Assembly (NCBI GenBank): GCA_001770725.1
Contig: MERU01000013.1
Span: 62,001-126,000, forward strand
DNA length: 64,000 nt
Direction of reading: 5' to 3'
Source of the DNA: Burkholderiales bacterium RIFCSPHIGHO2_01_FULL_63_240
Lineage (GTDB): Bacteria > Pseudomonadota > Gammaproteobacteria > Burkholderiales > Burkholderiaceae_C
Shown: one piece after another, positions 1 to 7,416 of the stretch
How the letters are laid out: the number at the start of each line of letters is the position of its first letter
Numbering within the stretch: position 1 is the first letter of the stretch
Position numbers and translations under genes: made by a program
The notes under the pieces: generated by a model
Databases searched by the model: none
The model's input: only the letters and a program-made list of their open reading frames with translations
What the model was told of the DNA's origin: nothing

Positions 1-28
1 GGCGGGCGAAGGCTCGGACATGAGGGGC

Positions 29-757
29 TCAGGATGGGGAAGGCGCCGGCATCCGGGCCTCGCCGAGTTCGGTCGGTGTCAGCAACCGCCGCGGGTCGGC
101 TTCGACCTCACCGCTGTCGCGGCGCCGGGCAAAACGCTCGCGCCAGTTGGGGCTGAGCTCGGGCAGTTCGGCCAGCGCCGCGAGTTCGGCGGCCGAATGC
201 ACCCGTTGAAACAGGCAGCGCTGCACCTTGGCCAGGCTCCACATCGGGTGAGGCCGGGCCAGCAGCTCGATCGCGTCACCCGCTTCGATGCAACCCGCCT
301 GCAGCACGCGCAGGTACCAGCCCATGCGGCCACTGTCCTGCACCCTTCGGGCCATGTCCGCCTGGCCGAAGGCGATGTTGAGCTTCCAGCAGGGCAGGCG
401 CCCTTGCGAGACCTGCACCAGGGCCGAGCCGATGCGCAGCACATCGCCGATGCACTGCGAGGCCTCGTCCAGCCCTTGCGTCGAGAGGTTTTCGCCGAAG
501 GCCCCTGGTCGCCACAGGCCCGCCCCGGGCCACAAGGCATGCCACGCCGAGTAATGCTCGAAGGGGTAGGCATGCAGCGCCTTTTCCGGCCCGCCATGGT
601 GGCGGGTGTCGGCGCAGGCGTCGCCTGGCACGCCATCGAGCTCGACGCTCAGGCGCTCAACGGGCTGGCGCCCCAGCGAGCTGAGGCAACCTGGCCTGAG
701 CTCACGGGGCCGGCCCACCAGCACCTGCCGCACCAGGCCGAGGCGATGGCGTGCCAT
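29..757 (-). CDS. MOSC-domain protein, YiiM-like
   Basis: This 242-residue protein matches the YiiM type of MOSC protein. It has an N-terminal beta-rich part with the motif around HHGGPEKALH (about residues 53-62), a GAFGENL segment (85-91), and the conserved cysteine in GRLPCWKLN (Cys123), followed by a short helical C-terminal part. MOSC proteins bind a molybdenum cofactor through this cysteine; YiiM-type members are reported to reduce N-hydroxylated compounds such as hydroxylaminopurine. The gene starts 4 bases after the stop of the glutamine amidotransferase gene and is the last gene of the minus-strand run before the window edge. Assignment to the MOSC family is firm. A link to the upstream AurF-type oxygenase, for instance reduction of an N-hydroxylated product, is inference. 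Confidence 0.85.
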   Translation of the reverse strand: MARHRLGLVRQVLVGRPRELRPGCLSSLGRQPVERLSVELDGVPGDACADTRHHGGPEKALHAYPFEHYSAWHALWPGAGLWRPGAFGENLSTQGLDEASQCIGDVLRIGSALVQVSQGRLPCWKLNIAFGQADMARRVQDSGRMGWYLRVLQAGCIEAGDAIELLARPHPMWSLAKVQRCLFQRVHSAAELAALAELPELSPNWRERFARRRDSGEVEADPRRLLTPTELGEARMPAPSPS

Positions 758-760
758 GCC

Positions 761-1471
761 TCAGGCCCAGACCAGGTCGGCCACCCAGGCGTGCAGCATG
801 GCCTGGCCCGCCCGCTCGAGCAGGGGGCCATGCGTGCGCGACTGCGAGCGCAGCGTCGGCACGTCCAGGCCCGCCCCGGCCAGCTCGCCGGTGTGGCCGA
901 TCAGCCAGCACTCGAACTGCCGCGTCAGCGCCTCCGGGTGGAACTGCAGCGCCAGGACGTTGCAACCCACGCGGAAGGCCTGGTGCGGGTAAACCGGGGA
1001 CGACGCCAGCAGCTCGGCATCGGCCGGCAGGTCGAAAGTGTCGCCATGCCAGTGCAGCACCGGCACGCCCGAGAGGTGTTTGAGCGGCGACTGCAGCCCG
1101 GCCTGGGGCAGCTGCAACTCGCCCCAGCCGATCTCCTTGCGCCCACCGGGGTAGACGTTGGCGCCGAGCGCCCGGGCGATGAGTTGCGCACCCAGGCAGA
1201 TGCCCAGGGTGGGCCGGCGCGCGGCCAGGCGCCGCTCGAGGGCGGCCAGCTCATCGACCAGGAAGGGGTAGCGATCGGTCTCGTAGACACCGATCGGCCC
1301 CCCCAGCACCACCAGCAGCTCGGCGTCGTCGATGGCCTGGGCCACGTCGTCGACACCGGCCTGCACCACCCGGATCGCGTGGCCCAGCTCGCGCAAAGGT
1401 GGCGCGAACGAACCGAGGTCCTCGAAGGCCAGGTGTTGGACCACCGTGACCACAGCTTGACGAGCACTCAT
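761..1471 (-). CDS. class I glutamine amidotransferase (GMP synthase-like domain)
   Basis: The 236-residue product has the class I glutamine amidotransferase triad. The nucleophile elbow is LGICLGAQL with Cys92, and the FHPE motif gives His178 and Glu180. It resembles the stand-alone 'GMP synthase-like' or YfeJ-type amidotransferases, which hydrolyse glutamine or gamma-glutamyl compounds; the true substrate is unknown. I chose the start at 1471 because it overlaps the rubredoxin stop in an ATGA arrangement, typical of translational coupling. A longer in-frame extension to 1624 would run through the rubredoxin gene and has poor composition. It lies between the rubredoxin and MOSC genes in one tight run. 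Confidence 0.85.
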   Translation of the reverse strand: MSARQAVVTVVQHLAFEDLGSFAPPLRELGHAIRVVQAGVDDVAQAIDDAELLVVLGGPIGVYETDRYPFLVDELAALERRLAARRPTLGICLGAQLIARALGANVYPGGRKEIGWGELQLPQAGLQSPLKHLSGVPVLHWHGDTFDLPADAELLASSPVYPHQAFRVGCNVLALQFHPEALTRQFECWLIGHTGELAGAGLDVPTLRSQSRTHGPLLERAGQAMLHAWVADLVWA

Positions 1472-1635
1472 GCACTGGCCTCCACCACAACAAAATCGTC
1501 CTTCGACGCGCCGCAATCGGGGCAGGTCCAGTCCGACGGCAAGTCGTCGAAACCGGTCCCTGCGGCGATGCCCTGGGTTGGCGCTCCCGTTTCGGGATCG
1601 TAGCGCCAGTCGCAGATCAGACATTCCCAGACCAT
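1468..1635 (-). CDS. rubredoxin
   Basis: This 55-residue gene is easily missed because of its size. It reads MVWECLICDWRYDPETG, then a middle segment with FDDLPSDWTCPDCGASKDDF. That gives the two CxxC iron ligand pairs of rubredoxin (CLIC and CPDC) and the typical DLP-WTCPxCG spacing. Rubredoxins carry single electrons in the cytoplasm and often serve diiron oxygenases such as alkane hydroxylases. Here it starts 11 bases after the stop of an AurF-type diiron oxygenase and overlaps the next gene by 4 bases. It is therefore probably the dedicated electron donor for that enzyme (inference). The identity as rubredoxin is clear from the cysteine pattern. Confidence 0.93.
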   Translation of the reverse strand: MVWECLICDWRYDPETGAPTQGIAAGTGFDDLPSDWTCPDCGASKDDFVVVEASA

Positions 1636-1646
1636 GCGCCTCCCCC

Positions 1647-2609
1647 TCAGATCAGCGAGGCACGCTCAAAGGCCGCCAGGCCCTCGCGCGTGTCCAGGAT
1701 GCCGACGTCCTCGGCCAGGCGCACCACGCCGGAGTAGTCCACGCGGTCGAGCGCGACCTGGTTGATTTCACGGCAGTCCTCGATGACCTCGCGGGCATGG
1801 CGCACGCCCAGTTGCTGCAGCACGTCCAGCCAGAGGTCGAGCTCCTTGTCGGCGAACCAGTGGATGGACTTGGGCAGCGTCTCGGCGAAGAAAGTGCGCT
1901 GCGAGCTGCTGAGCGCCTGGTAGAAGTTGCGCGTGAGCTCGGCGAAGATCTTCGAATGCGCCAGCTCGTCGTGCCGGTGGGCGGCCACCGTGGCGCGGTT
2001 GAGCGGCTGGATGCTTTCTTCTTCGGAGAGCTGGTGCAGGTAGTCGCTGATGAAGATCTCCGAGACCACCGCCGTGCTCAGGCGCACCAGCATCGGTGCC
2101 CAGTCGGCCACGTGGCGGGCCTGCTCCTGCTGCATCTGGCGCACCAGCGCGAACTGCGGCACGCGGATGTGGCTCAGCTCGCGGTGGGCCCGCGTCAGGC
2201 GGTTGGCGTTCTTGACCAGCAGCAGGTGGTAGGCCTCGTCGACCAGGGTCTCGCAGACGATCTCCTTGGCCCACTCGTTGTCCAGGCCCGGGACGTTGTC
2301 GTAGAGGATGTCCTGGCACGCCGGGCTGACGATGTCGAGCTCGATGGCCACCGTCTTCTCGTTGTAGATGATCCAGCCCGCGGCCAGGACCTGGCGCTTC
2401 GTGTGCTCATCGAGCGCCTGGTAAAGCGGGTGCATGTGAAACGGCAGCAGCTTTTCCAGGAAGTCCGGGCGTTCTGCGTCGTAGTGCAGGTCCGGTTCGC
2501 GTTGTTTGACCTGGGCGCGTTGGCCCCAGCCTTTGGCGATGCGGGTGAGCAGCTCCATGGAGCGGCTCGCCTCGTTCGCATGCCGGTGATTGGGCATCGT
2601 TGCTTGCAT
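1647..2609 (-). CDS. AurF-type diiron oxygenase
   Basis: The 320-residue length fits the AurF/CmlI family of ferritin-like diiron N-oxygenases. The metal-ligand pattern can be followed in the sequence: Glu90, then E-x2-H in VDEAYH (Glu125, His128), Glu184 in VVSEIF, and H-x3-E-x2-H in HRHDELAH (His211, Glu215, His218). The spacings 35, 59 and 27 between these groups match AurF (Glu101, Glu136/His139, Glu196, His223/Glu227/His230) almost exactly, as I remember it. AurF itself oxidises an arylamine to a nitro group. The substrate here is unknown. The start is supported by an AGGAG site six bases upstream. It lies 14 bases after the beta-propeller gene and directly before the rubredoxin gene. 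Confidence 0.88.
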   Translation of the reverse strand: MQATMPNHRHANEASRSMELLTRIAKGWGQRAQVKQREPDLHYDAERPDFLEKLLPFHMHPLYQALDEHTKRQVLAAGWIIYNEKTVAIELDIVSPACQDILYDNVPGLDNEWAKEIVCETLVDEAYHLLLVKNANRLTRAHRELSHIRVPQFALVRQMQQEQARHVADWAPMLVRLSTAVVSEIFISDYLHQLSEEESIQPLNRATVAAHRHDELAHSKIFAELTRNFYQALSSSQRTFFAETLPKSIHWFADKELDLWLDVLQQLGVRHAREVIEDCREINQVALDRVDYSGVVRLAEDVGILDTREGLAAFERASLI

Positions 2610-2623
2610 GGCGAGCTCCTGTT

Positions 2624-3913
2624 TCAGCGCAGGTTGCCGGAGATGAATTCGCCGTGCGGCATGTCCAGGCCGTCGGCGGACGAGAACACCTTGGTCACCT
2701 GGCGGCTGGCCACATCGATCTTGAGGATGTGGTTGCTGTAGTAGCTGGAGACGTAGGCGAAACGCTTGTCGTTGGTCAGGCTGATGACGTGGGCCACCTT
2801 GAAGTCGGCAGGCAGCTCGACGCCCGGCTTGAGGCGCTTGAGCAGCTTGGGTGCGTTGAGCTCGCTGATGTCGAAAAAGGCGATGTAGCCAGGGCCGACG
2901 TTGCCGTCGAGCGTGTCTTCCTCGGCCACGATCAGGGTGTTGCCCACCACGGCGACGTCCGAAGCCGGGCGGTACACGCCCACGCCGTCGACTGAGTTGG
3001 TCGGGCCGAGCACGCGCACGGCCTGCATGCGGGCGACGTCCAGGCGCCAGACGCTGGGGCCGATCACCGAAGCACCCGCCGGCGTCAGGCTGGTCGAGCC
3101 CGACTGCATGGTGCCGATGAAGGCGTAGCGGTCATCGACCCAGGTGGTGAAGTGCGAGAACGCTGCATATTGGTTTCGCGAGCCCAGGGTGATGCTGCCG
3201 ACCTGGAACAAGGCGCCCGTGTTGCGGTTGGGCACATACACCTTGACCTGGTTCAGATCAAACTGGTAAGGCGCGCTCAGGCCGATTCGTCCGCTCGGGT
3301 TGAAATAAATGCCATGCAATTGACGGCTGTCGTTGCCGAAATTCTGCTTGCGAACGATCTGGTTGGTTTTGTTGTTCAGCACATAGATATTCGAATTCGT
3401 GTACCCCGTGAGGTAGGTGAAGTCGGTGCCGGGCAACAGCGTGGGGCCATGGATCTGGGCGTACTTGGGGAACCAGGCCGACGGCACCGGCGGGATCGGC
3501 TGGGCCGGCGAGGTCTGGGTGGGCACCGGGATGGTGGAGAGCTCGCCCGCGTTGCCCATGGGGATCATGGACTCGAGCGAGACGTGCGCGGTGCGCTGGG
3601 CCCAGTCCACCATGTCCAGGTGCAGGGCGGCAACCTTGGCGCCTTCTGCCGCGTTCGCGTCGGTGGAAATGAAGATCTTGCCCTTATCAGGCGTGATCCA
3701 GCTGTGTTGGCAGATCACGTCAGGCCAGTTGCCCGTGTGCTTGAGCGGCGTGATCACCAGCTCGTCGGTGTCGACGTTGATGAGGATCAGGTCGCAATGC
3801 ATCATGTTGACGGCCGACATGATCTGGTGGGTTTCGCCCTCATGGGCATGGGCCGAGGTGGTGGCGAGCGCGATGGCCAGCAAGCCGGCCTGGGTGATTT
3901 GTTTGAGTTTCAT
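2624..3913 (-). CDS. exported beta-propeller-like protein of unknown function
   Basis: This 429-residue protein starts with a clear Sec signal peptide (KQITQAGLLAIALATTSAHA). A short His/Met-containing stretch follows (HEGETHQIMSAVNMMHCD), which could bind metal. The rest shows repeated blade-like segments such as SNIYVLNNKTNQIVRKQNF, DRYAFIGTM and KRFAYVSSYYSNHILKIDV, the style of YncE/NHL-type periplasmic beta-propellers. It should act in the periplasm, whereas its neighbour AurF-type enzyme has no signal peptide. It may be a sensor, scaffold or binding protein. The beta-propeller call rests on repeat style only; the function is not recognised. The gene is followed after 14 bases by the oxygenase gene. 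Confidence 0.65.
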   Translation of the reverse strand: MKLKQITQAGLLAIALATTSAHAHEGETHQIMSAVNMMHCDLILINVDTDELVITPLKHTGNWPDVICQHSWITPDKGKIFISTDANAAEGAKVAALHLDMVDWAQRTAHVSLESMIPMGNAGELSTIPVPTQTSPAQPIPPVPSAWFPKYAQIHGPTLLPGTDFTYLTGYTNSNIYVLNNKTNQIVRKQNFGNDSRQLHGIYFNPSGRIGLSAPYQFDLNQVKVYVPNRNTGALFQVGSITLGSRNQYAAFSHFTTWVDDRYAFIGTMQSGSTSLTPAGASVIGPSVWRLDVARMQAVRVLGPTNSVDGVGVYRPASDVAVVGNTLIVAEEDTLDGNVGPGYIAFFDISELNAPKLLKRLKPGVELPADFKVAHVISLTNDKRFAYVSSYYSNHILKIDVASRQVTKVFSSADGLDMPHGEFISGNLR

Positions 3914-4096
3914 GCTTGGTTTCCTCTGAGTTAATTGAATTCAAGGGCCCCCCCTGGTTTTGAATCGAAACGATATCGGCGCAAAAAGGGAGCGTCAACT
4001 TCGCTTCTAGGGGGACGGTGCAACGAATCGAAACAACAACGCAATTCAGGTCCGGCCTGTTTCAGCTCCGTGAAAGAGGCCTGGCCTTTTCGGCCC

Positions 4097-4122
4097 AAAA
4101 TGGAAACCGGCCCAGTGGCCGG
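4097..4122 (-). terminator. hairpin after the DUF2024 gene
   Basis: On the minus strand, just after the stop of the DUF2024 gene, CCGGCC (4117-4122) pairs with GGCCGG (4107-4112) around a 4-base loop. TTTCCATTTT follows. This looks like a weak intrinsic terminator. The 216-base gap from 3914 to 4129 also has room for a separate promoter for the propeller-oxygenase genes, but I could not identify one with confidence. Confidence 0.45.
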
Positions 4123-4129
4123 CGTGTCA

Positions 4130-4399
4130 TCAATCGCAGTTTTGCAGCTCGATGATGGCAAAGCCGGTTTCGGCGATTTCGGCCTCGACCTGTGGTGGGG
4201 CGAACTCGGTGTGGCAGAAGCGGCACTCCTGCGAGGTGAGCTGTTCGGGCGGCACGCCCTTGGCGGCCAGGTAGCGGCGGCCGTGGGCCAGCACGAGGCC
4301 CGGGTCCTTGTCGGTGTCCTGGTCGCGAACCAGGATGTCGAAGTGCATGCGGCGGCCATCGGGGCGGCGCACATAAGTGTCGAAAACGGCGATCTTCAT
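4130..4399 (-). CDS. DUF2024 family protein
   Basis: This 89-residue protein begins MKIAVFDTYVRRPDGRRMHFDILV, the signature start of DUF2024. It contains a CRFCHTEF segment (Cys-x2-Cys-His) near the centre of its second half, which could bind a metal or act in redox chemistry. The family is small, cytoplasmic and of unknown function. The gene lies 27 bases after the thioredoxin-fold gene and is followed by a hairpin, so it may close the first half of the minus-strand transcription unit. Confidence 0.8.
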   Translation of the reverse strand: MKIAVFDTYVRRPDGRRMHFDILVRDQDTDKDPGLVLAHGRRYLAAKGVPPEQLTSQECRFCHTEFAPPQVEAEIAETGFAIIELQNCD

Positions 4400-4426
4400 G
4401 GTGTCTTCCTGATGGGTGGGGTGGGC

Positions 4427-4960
4427 TCAAAGGGGGATGCACACGGCACCGGCGTTGGCACCGGGCGCAAAGGCCGGCGCCTGGCTGGCATCGGCGCAGG
4501 CACCCGGTGGGCGTTCGATCAGCCCACCCAGCAAGGCGCCCAGGCGCAGGTCATCGAGGTGGCCGAAGTGCTGCAGCGCGAGCTGGCCGTCGCGGTCAAA
4601 GACCATCAGCGTCGGCGTGCCTTCCAGGGCCCAGGCGCGCATGGTTTCGGGCAACAACGAGCCCTCGCGCGGGCGGTCGATGGCAATCGGAAAGGGCAGC
4701 CGGTACTCGTGCACGAAGGCGCGCAGGGCGTCGGGCGTCATCACGTGTTGATGCTCGAACACGCTGTGCAGGCCGATGACCACCAGGTCGTCACGCGAGA
4801 AGGTCAGGTGCAGGTTGCGCGCCTGCGGCAGGCTGAGCGTGGCGCAACCACGGCACAGCATCTGGAAGGCGCTGACCAGCACCACCCGGCCGCGCAGGGC
4901 TGGCAGGCTCAGGGGCTCGGCGGTGTTGAGCCATTCGCTGGCTTCGATGTCGAAGGACAT
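4427..4960 (-). CDS. thioredoxin-fold / AhpC-TSA-like redox protein
   Basis: The 177-residue product has the layout of a peroxiredoxin-like or TlpA-like thioredoxin-fold protein. Residues 20-35 form the first strand (GRVVLVSAFQ), followed by the redox motif CRGC (Cys36, Cys39), a helix, and later the cis-proline region EGTPTLMVFDRDGQ. No signal peptide is visible, so it should be cytoplasmic. It lies between the AhpD-like gene and the DUF2024 gene. Together with the AhpD-like neighbour it suggests a thiol-based peroxide defence or reductant supply for the oxygenase cluster (inference). The exact subfamily is not certain. Confidence 0.75.
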   Translation of the reverse strand: MSFDIEASEWLNTAEPLSLPALRGRVVLVSAFQMLCRGCATLSLPQARNLHLTFSRDDLVVIGLHSVFEHQHVMTPDALRAFVHEYRLPFPIAIDRPREGSLLPETMRAWALEGTPTLMVFDRDGQLALQHFGHLDDLRLGALLGGLIERPPGACADASQAPAFAPGANAGAVCIPL

Positions 4961-5062
4961 GGTGGCTTCGGGTTGGGTGCGATGCGGTGCATCGGAGCGC
5001 CCCGCCCGGCTGGGGCGAGGCGCTGGCGGGAGCGACTCAGGCGCGGGCCAGGGCCGCCCAGG

Positions 5063-5596
5063 TCACTTCAGGGCGACCTTGGGGAAGTCGACCGGGATGT
5101 CCAGGGCGACGTTGATGTAGTTGGTGTAGAGGTTCAGGGCCACGTGGGCCAGGATCTCGACGACCTGCTCGTCCTTGAAGCCGACCTCGTGGAGGTTGGC
5201 CACTTCGGCCTCGCTGACCTGGGCGCGCTGCTCGACCACCTTCAGCGCAAAGGCCAGGGCAGCGGCGGTCTTGGGGTCGGACGACTGCCCGACCTGGGCG
5301 GCGGCCATGTCGGCGGCCGAGGCACCGGCGTTCTGACCCAGCACGGTGTGCGCGGCCAGGCAGTACTCGCAGCGGTTGCGGTTGGCGATCGCGACGGCGA
5401 TCTGCTCGCCGAGCTTGGCGCCCAGCGTGCCTTGGCCCAGGGCGCCGAAGGCGGCCCACATGCTTTGCAGCGCGGCCGGCGAATTGGCCACGGCCTTGAA
5501 CATGTTGGGGGTGGCGCCGAAGGCCTGCTGGACCTGGCCCAGCAGGGGTTGGCTGGCGGCGGGAGCGAGTTGGGGAACGATGTTGACGCGGGGCAT
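5063..5596 (-). CDS. carboxymuconolactone decarboxylase / AhpD-like protein
   Basis: The 177-residue protein is an all-helical AhpD/CMD-type protein. It carries the redox signature RCEYCLAAHT with Cys76, Cys79 and His83, which in AhpD-like proteins forms the peroxidase or disulfide-reductase centre. The N-terminal FGATPNMFKAVANSPAAL and the central GAKLGEQIAVAIANRN are also typical of this family. The start is preceded by a purine-rich AAGGAGAT site. It sits in the minus-strand run between a His-rich exported protein and the thioredoxin-fold protein, which could be its redox partner. Confidence 0.85.
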   Translation of the reverse strand: MPRVNIVPQLAPAASQPLLGQVQQAFGATPNMFKAVANSPAALQSMWAAFGALGQGTLGAKLGEQIAVAIANRNRCEYCLAAHTVLGQNAGASAADMAAAQVGQSSDPKTAAALAFALKVVEQRAQVSEAEVANLHEVGFKDEQVVEILAHVALNLYTNYINVALDIPVDFPKVALK

Positions 5597-5662
5597 GGTG
5601 ATCTCCTTGGAGGGACTCAGGTTGGCTTGGAAAACTGCGGGGGAAAGGGCCTGGCACTCAGG

Positions 5663-6427
5663 TCACTTGTTGACCTTGCCGGGCAGGGACAGGTCACCGG
5701 AGGCGACCTTGAAGACATTGCTGACACAGAGCAGCGGGTTGTGCACGCTGGCGTTGACGCGCAGCGCGGCGGTCACGCCATCGAAGGCACCGGCTTCGAC
5801 GGAGCCGATGTCGTCGAAGGGCACGCGCACCTCGACGAACTCGTTCTTGAAGGTCGGCGACCAGCCCGGGCTGTCGATCAGGATGGGCAGGCCGGGCCAG
5901 GTCTTGGGCAGGCGGGGCTTGGCGCCTTCGGGGATGTCGACCACCTTCAGGGCGCCCTTGCCACAGGCGTCGTCGGGTTGCAGCACGACCCAGTGCGAGT
6001 GCCAGACGTTGCCGTCGTTGCCGGTGTTGCCGTCGCCGTTCTCGTCGAACAGCGGGGTGTCGTCGAAGTCGGGGTGCGAGGTCACCGCAAAGGCCAGGAT
6101 GCCGGCCTTGGGCTCGAAGCCGACGGCCGACGGGTCGAGGCTGGTGGGCCAAACGTAGGAGAACACCGAGCTGCCGGCGAGCTTGCCGGACTTGGTCGGG
6201 CGGGTGGCGCCGGCCTTGCCCGAGACGGCCATGTGAAAGACCGCGGTCTTGCCGTCGGTGCTGACGCGGGTGTGGACCACGTCGAAGGGGGCCTTGACGG
6301 CTTTCTTGCCTTCGGTGGAGATGCCGCCGTGGTGGCCCGTGCCGTGGGCATGGGCGGTGCCAGTCACGCCGCCGATCAGGCCGGCGAGCAGCAGGGCGCT
6401 CAGGTGGGAGGGCTTCAACGCTTGCAT
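5663..6427 (-). CDS. exported His-rich N-terminus protein, unknown function
   Basis: This 254-residue protein begins MQALKPSHLSALLLAG and has a Sec signal ending near GTAHA. The mature start is His-rich (HGTGHHGG), suggesting metal binding. The body is beta-rich, with an acidic loop DENGDGNTGNDGN that could bind calcium. I chose the ATG at 6427 because it yields the signal peptide; the in-frame extension to 6529 would cover the promoter region. It is the first gene of the minus-strand run and is divergent from the AraC-type regulator. I do not recognise the family. Confidence 0.7.
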   Translation of the reverse strand: MQALKPSHLSALLLAGLIGGVTGTAHAHGTGHHGGISTEGKKAVKAPFDVVHTRVSTDGKTAVFHMAVSGKAGATRPTKSGKLAGSSVFSYVWPTSLDPSAVGFEPKAGILAFAVTSHPDFDDTPLFDENGDGNTGNDGNVWHSHWVVLQPDDACGKGALKVVDIPEGAKPRLPKTWPGLPILIDSPGWSPTFKNEFVEVRVPFDDIGSVEAGAFDGVTAALRVNASVHNPLLCVSNVFKVASGDLSLPGKVNK

Positions 6428-6493
6428 GGGATCCTCTGTGTTCGAAGTGGGTGTGAGGTCAGTGTCACGGCCCGGAAAGCATTCGTTGATACA

Positions 6494-6522
6494 TTCCGTA
6501 CGCACGACATACCACTTCGTAC
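6494..6522. promoter_or_regulatory. direct repeats, candidate AraC-type operator
   Basis: The 104-base space between the divergent genes contains two similar 8-mers in the same orientation, TTCCGTAC (6494-6501) and CTTCGTAC (6515-6522). They are 21 bases apart, two helical turns. AraC-family proteins usually bind such paired direct repeats. The repeats abut the start of the araC-type gene and lie upstream of the minus-strand run, so they could serve autoregulation and activation of the cluster. Confidence 0.5.
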
Positions 6523-6531
6523 AGACCACCC

Positions 6532-7413
6532 ATGCAAGCCGCGCCCCCCATCGACCGCCTCTCGGGCATCCTCGAGCGCTTTCGCGTGCAGGCCCAGCTG
6601 CACCACACGGGCGCGCTGTGCGGGCTCAGCCACTTCGACGCCTGCGACGGACATGGCTACCTGCACGTGCTGCGACGAGGCACGCTGGAGGTCAGCCACC
6701 CCGGCTCGCACGAGGTGCCCCAGGCCCTGCGCCTGGACGAGCCGACCCTGCTGCTCTACCCGCGCCCCTTCACCCACCGCTTTCACAACCCGCCGGTGGA
6801 CGGATCGGACTTCACGTGTGCCCGGCTGGCCTTCGACGGTGGCGCGCAGAACCCGCTGGCGCGCGCCCTGCCGCCGCTGATTGCGCTGCCGCTGGCGCGG
6901 GTGCAGGGCCTGGACTCGGCGCTGGAATTGCTGTTCGCCGAAACCGATCGCGTGCGCTGTGGCCAGCGCCTGCTGGCCGACCGGCTCTTCGAGGTGGTGG
7001 TGCTCAAGCTGCTGCGATGGCTGCTCGATCACCCGCAAGAAGCGGGCATCCGCCCCGGCCTGATCACCGGTCTGTCGGAGCCGCGGCTGGCGCGGGCGCT
7101 GGTGGCCGTGCACGACGCCCCAGGTGAGGCCTGGACGCTCGAGCGCATGGCCGAGCGCGCAGGCATGTCGCGCACGGCCTTCGCCAACGCCTTTCGCGAG
7201 GTGGTGGGGCAGACCCCGGCGGACTACCTGGCCGACTGGCGCATCGCGCTGGCGCAAAGCCGGCTGCGCGACGGGCGGCCCATCAAGGCCCTGGCCGAGG
7301 AGCTGGGTTACGCCAACCCGTCGGCGCTGTCGCGGGCTTTCAGCGCCCGCACGGGCCTGTCACCGCGCGACTGGCTCCGAAACGAAGCCCAGCGGGACAG
7401 CGCGGGGGCCTGA
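6532..7413 (+). CDS. AraC-family transcriptional regulator
   Basis: The 293-residue protein has an N-terminal cupin-like effector domain (about residues 10-180) with the AraC_binding-type features LRRGTLEV and DEPTLLLYPRPFTHRF. A C-terminal AraC HTH pair follows (about 190-287): WTLERMAERAGMSRTAFANAF for the first helix-turn-helix, and IKALAEELGYANPSALSRAF with GLSPRDWLR for the second. It is divergent from the oxygenase cluster across a 104-base gap that contains direct repeats. It most likely senses a small ligand and controls that cluster (inference from position). Confidence 0.92.
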   Translation: MQAAPPIDRLSGILERFRVQAQLHHTGALCGLSHFDACDGHGYLHVLRRGTLEVSHPGSHEVPQALRLDEPTLLLYPRPFTHRFHNPPVDGSDFTCARLAFDGGAQNPLARALPPLIALPLARVQGLDSALELLFAETDRVRCGQRLLADRLFEVVVLKLLRWLLDHPQEAGIRPGLITGLSEPRLARALVAVHDAPGEAWTLERMAERAGMSRTAFANAFREVVGQTPADYLADWRIALAQSRLRDGRPIKALAEELGYANPSALSRAFSARTGLSPRDWLRNEAQRDSAGA

Positions 7414-7416
7414 TCC

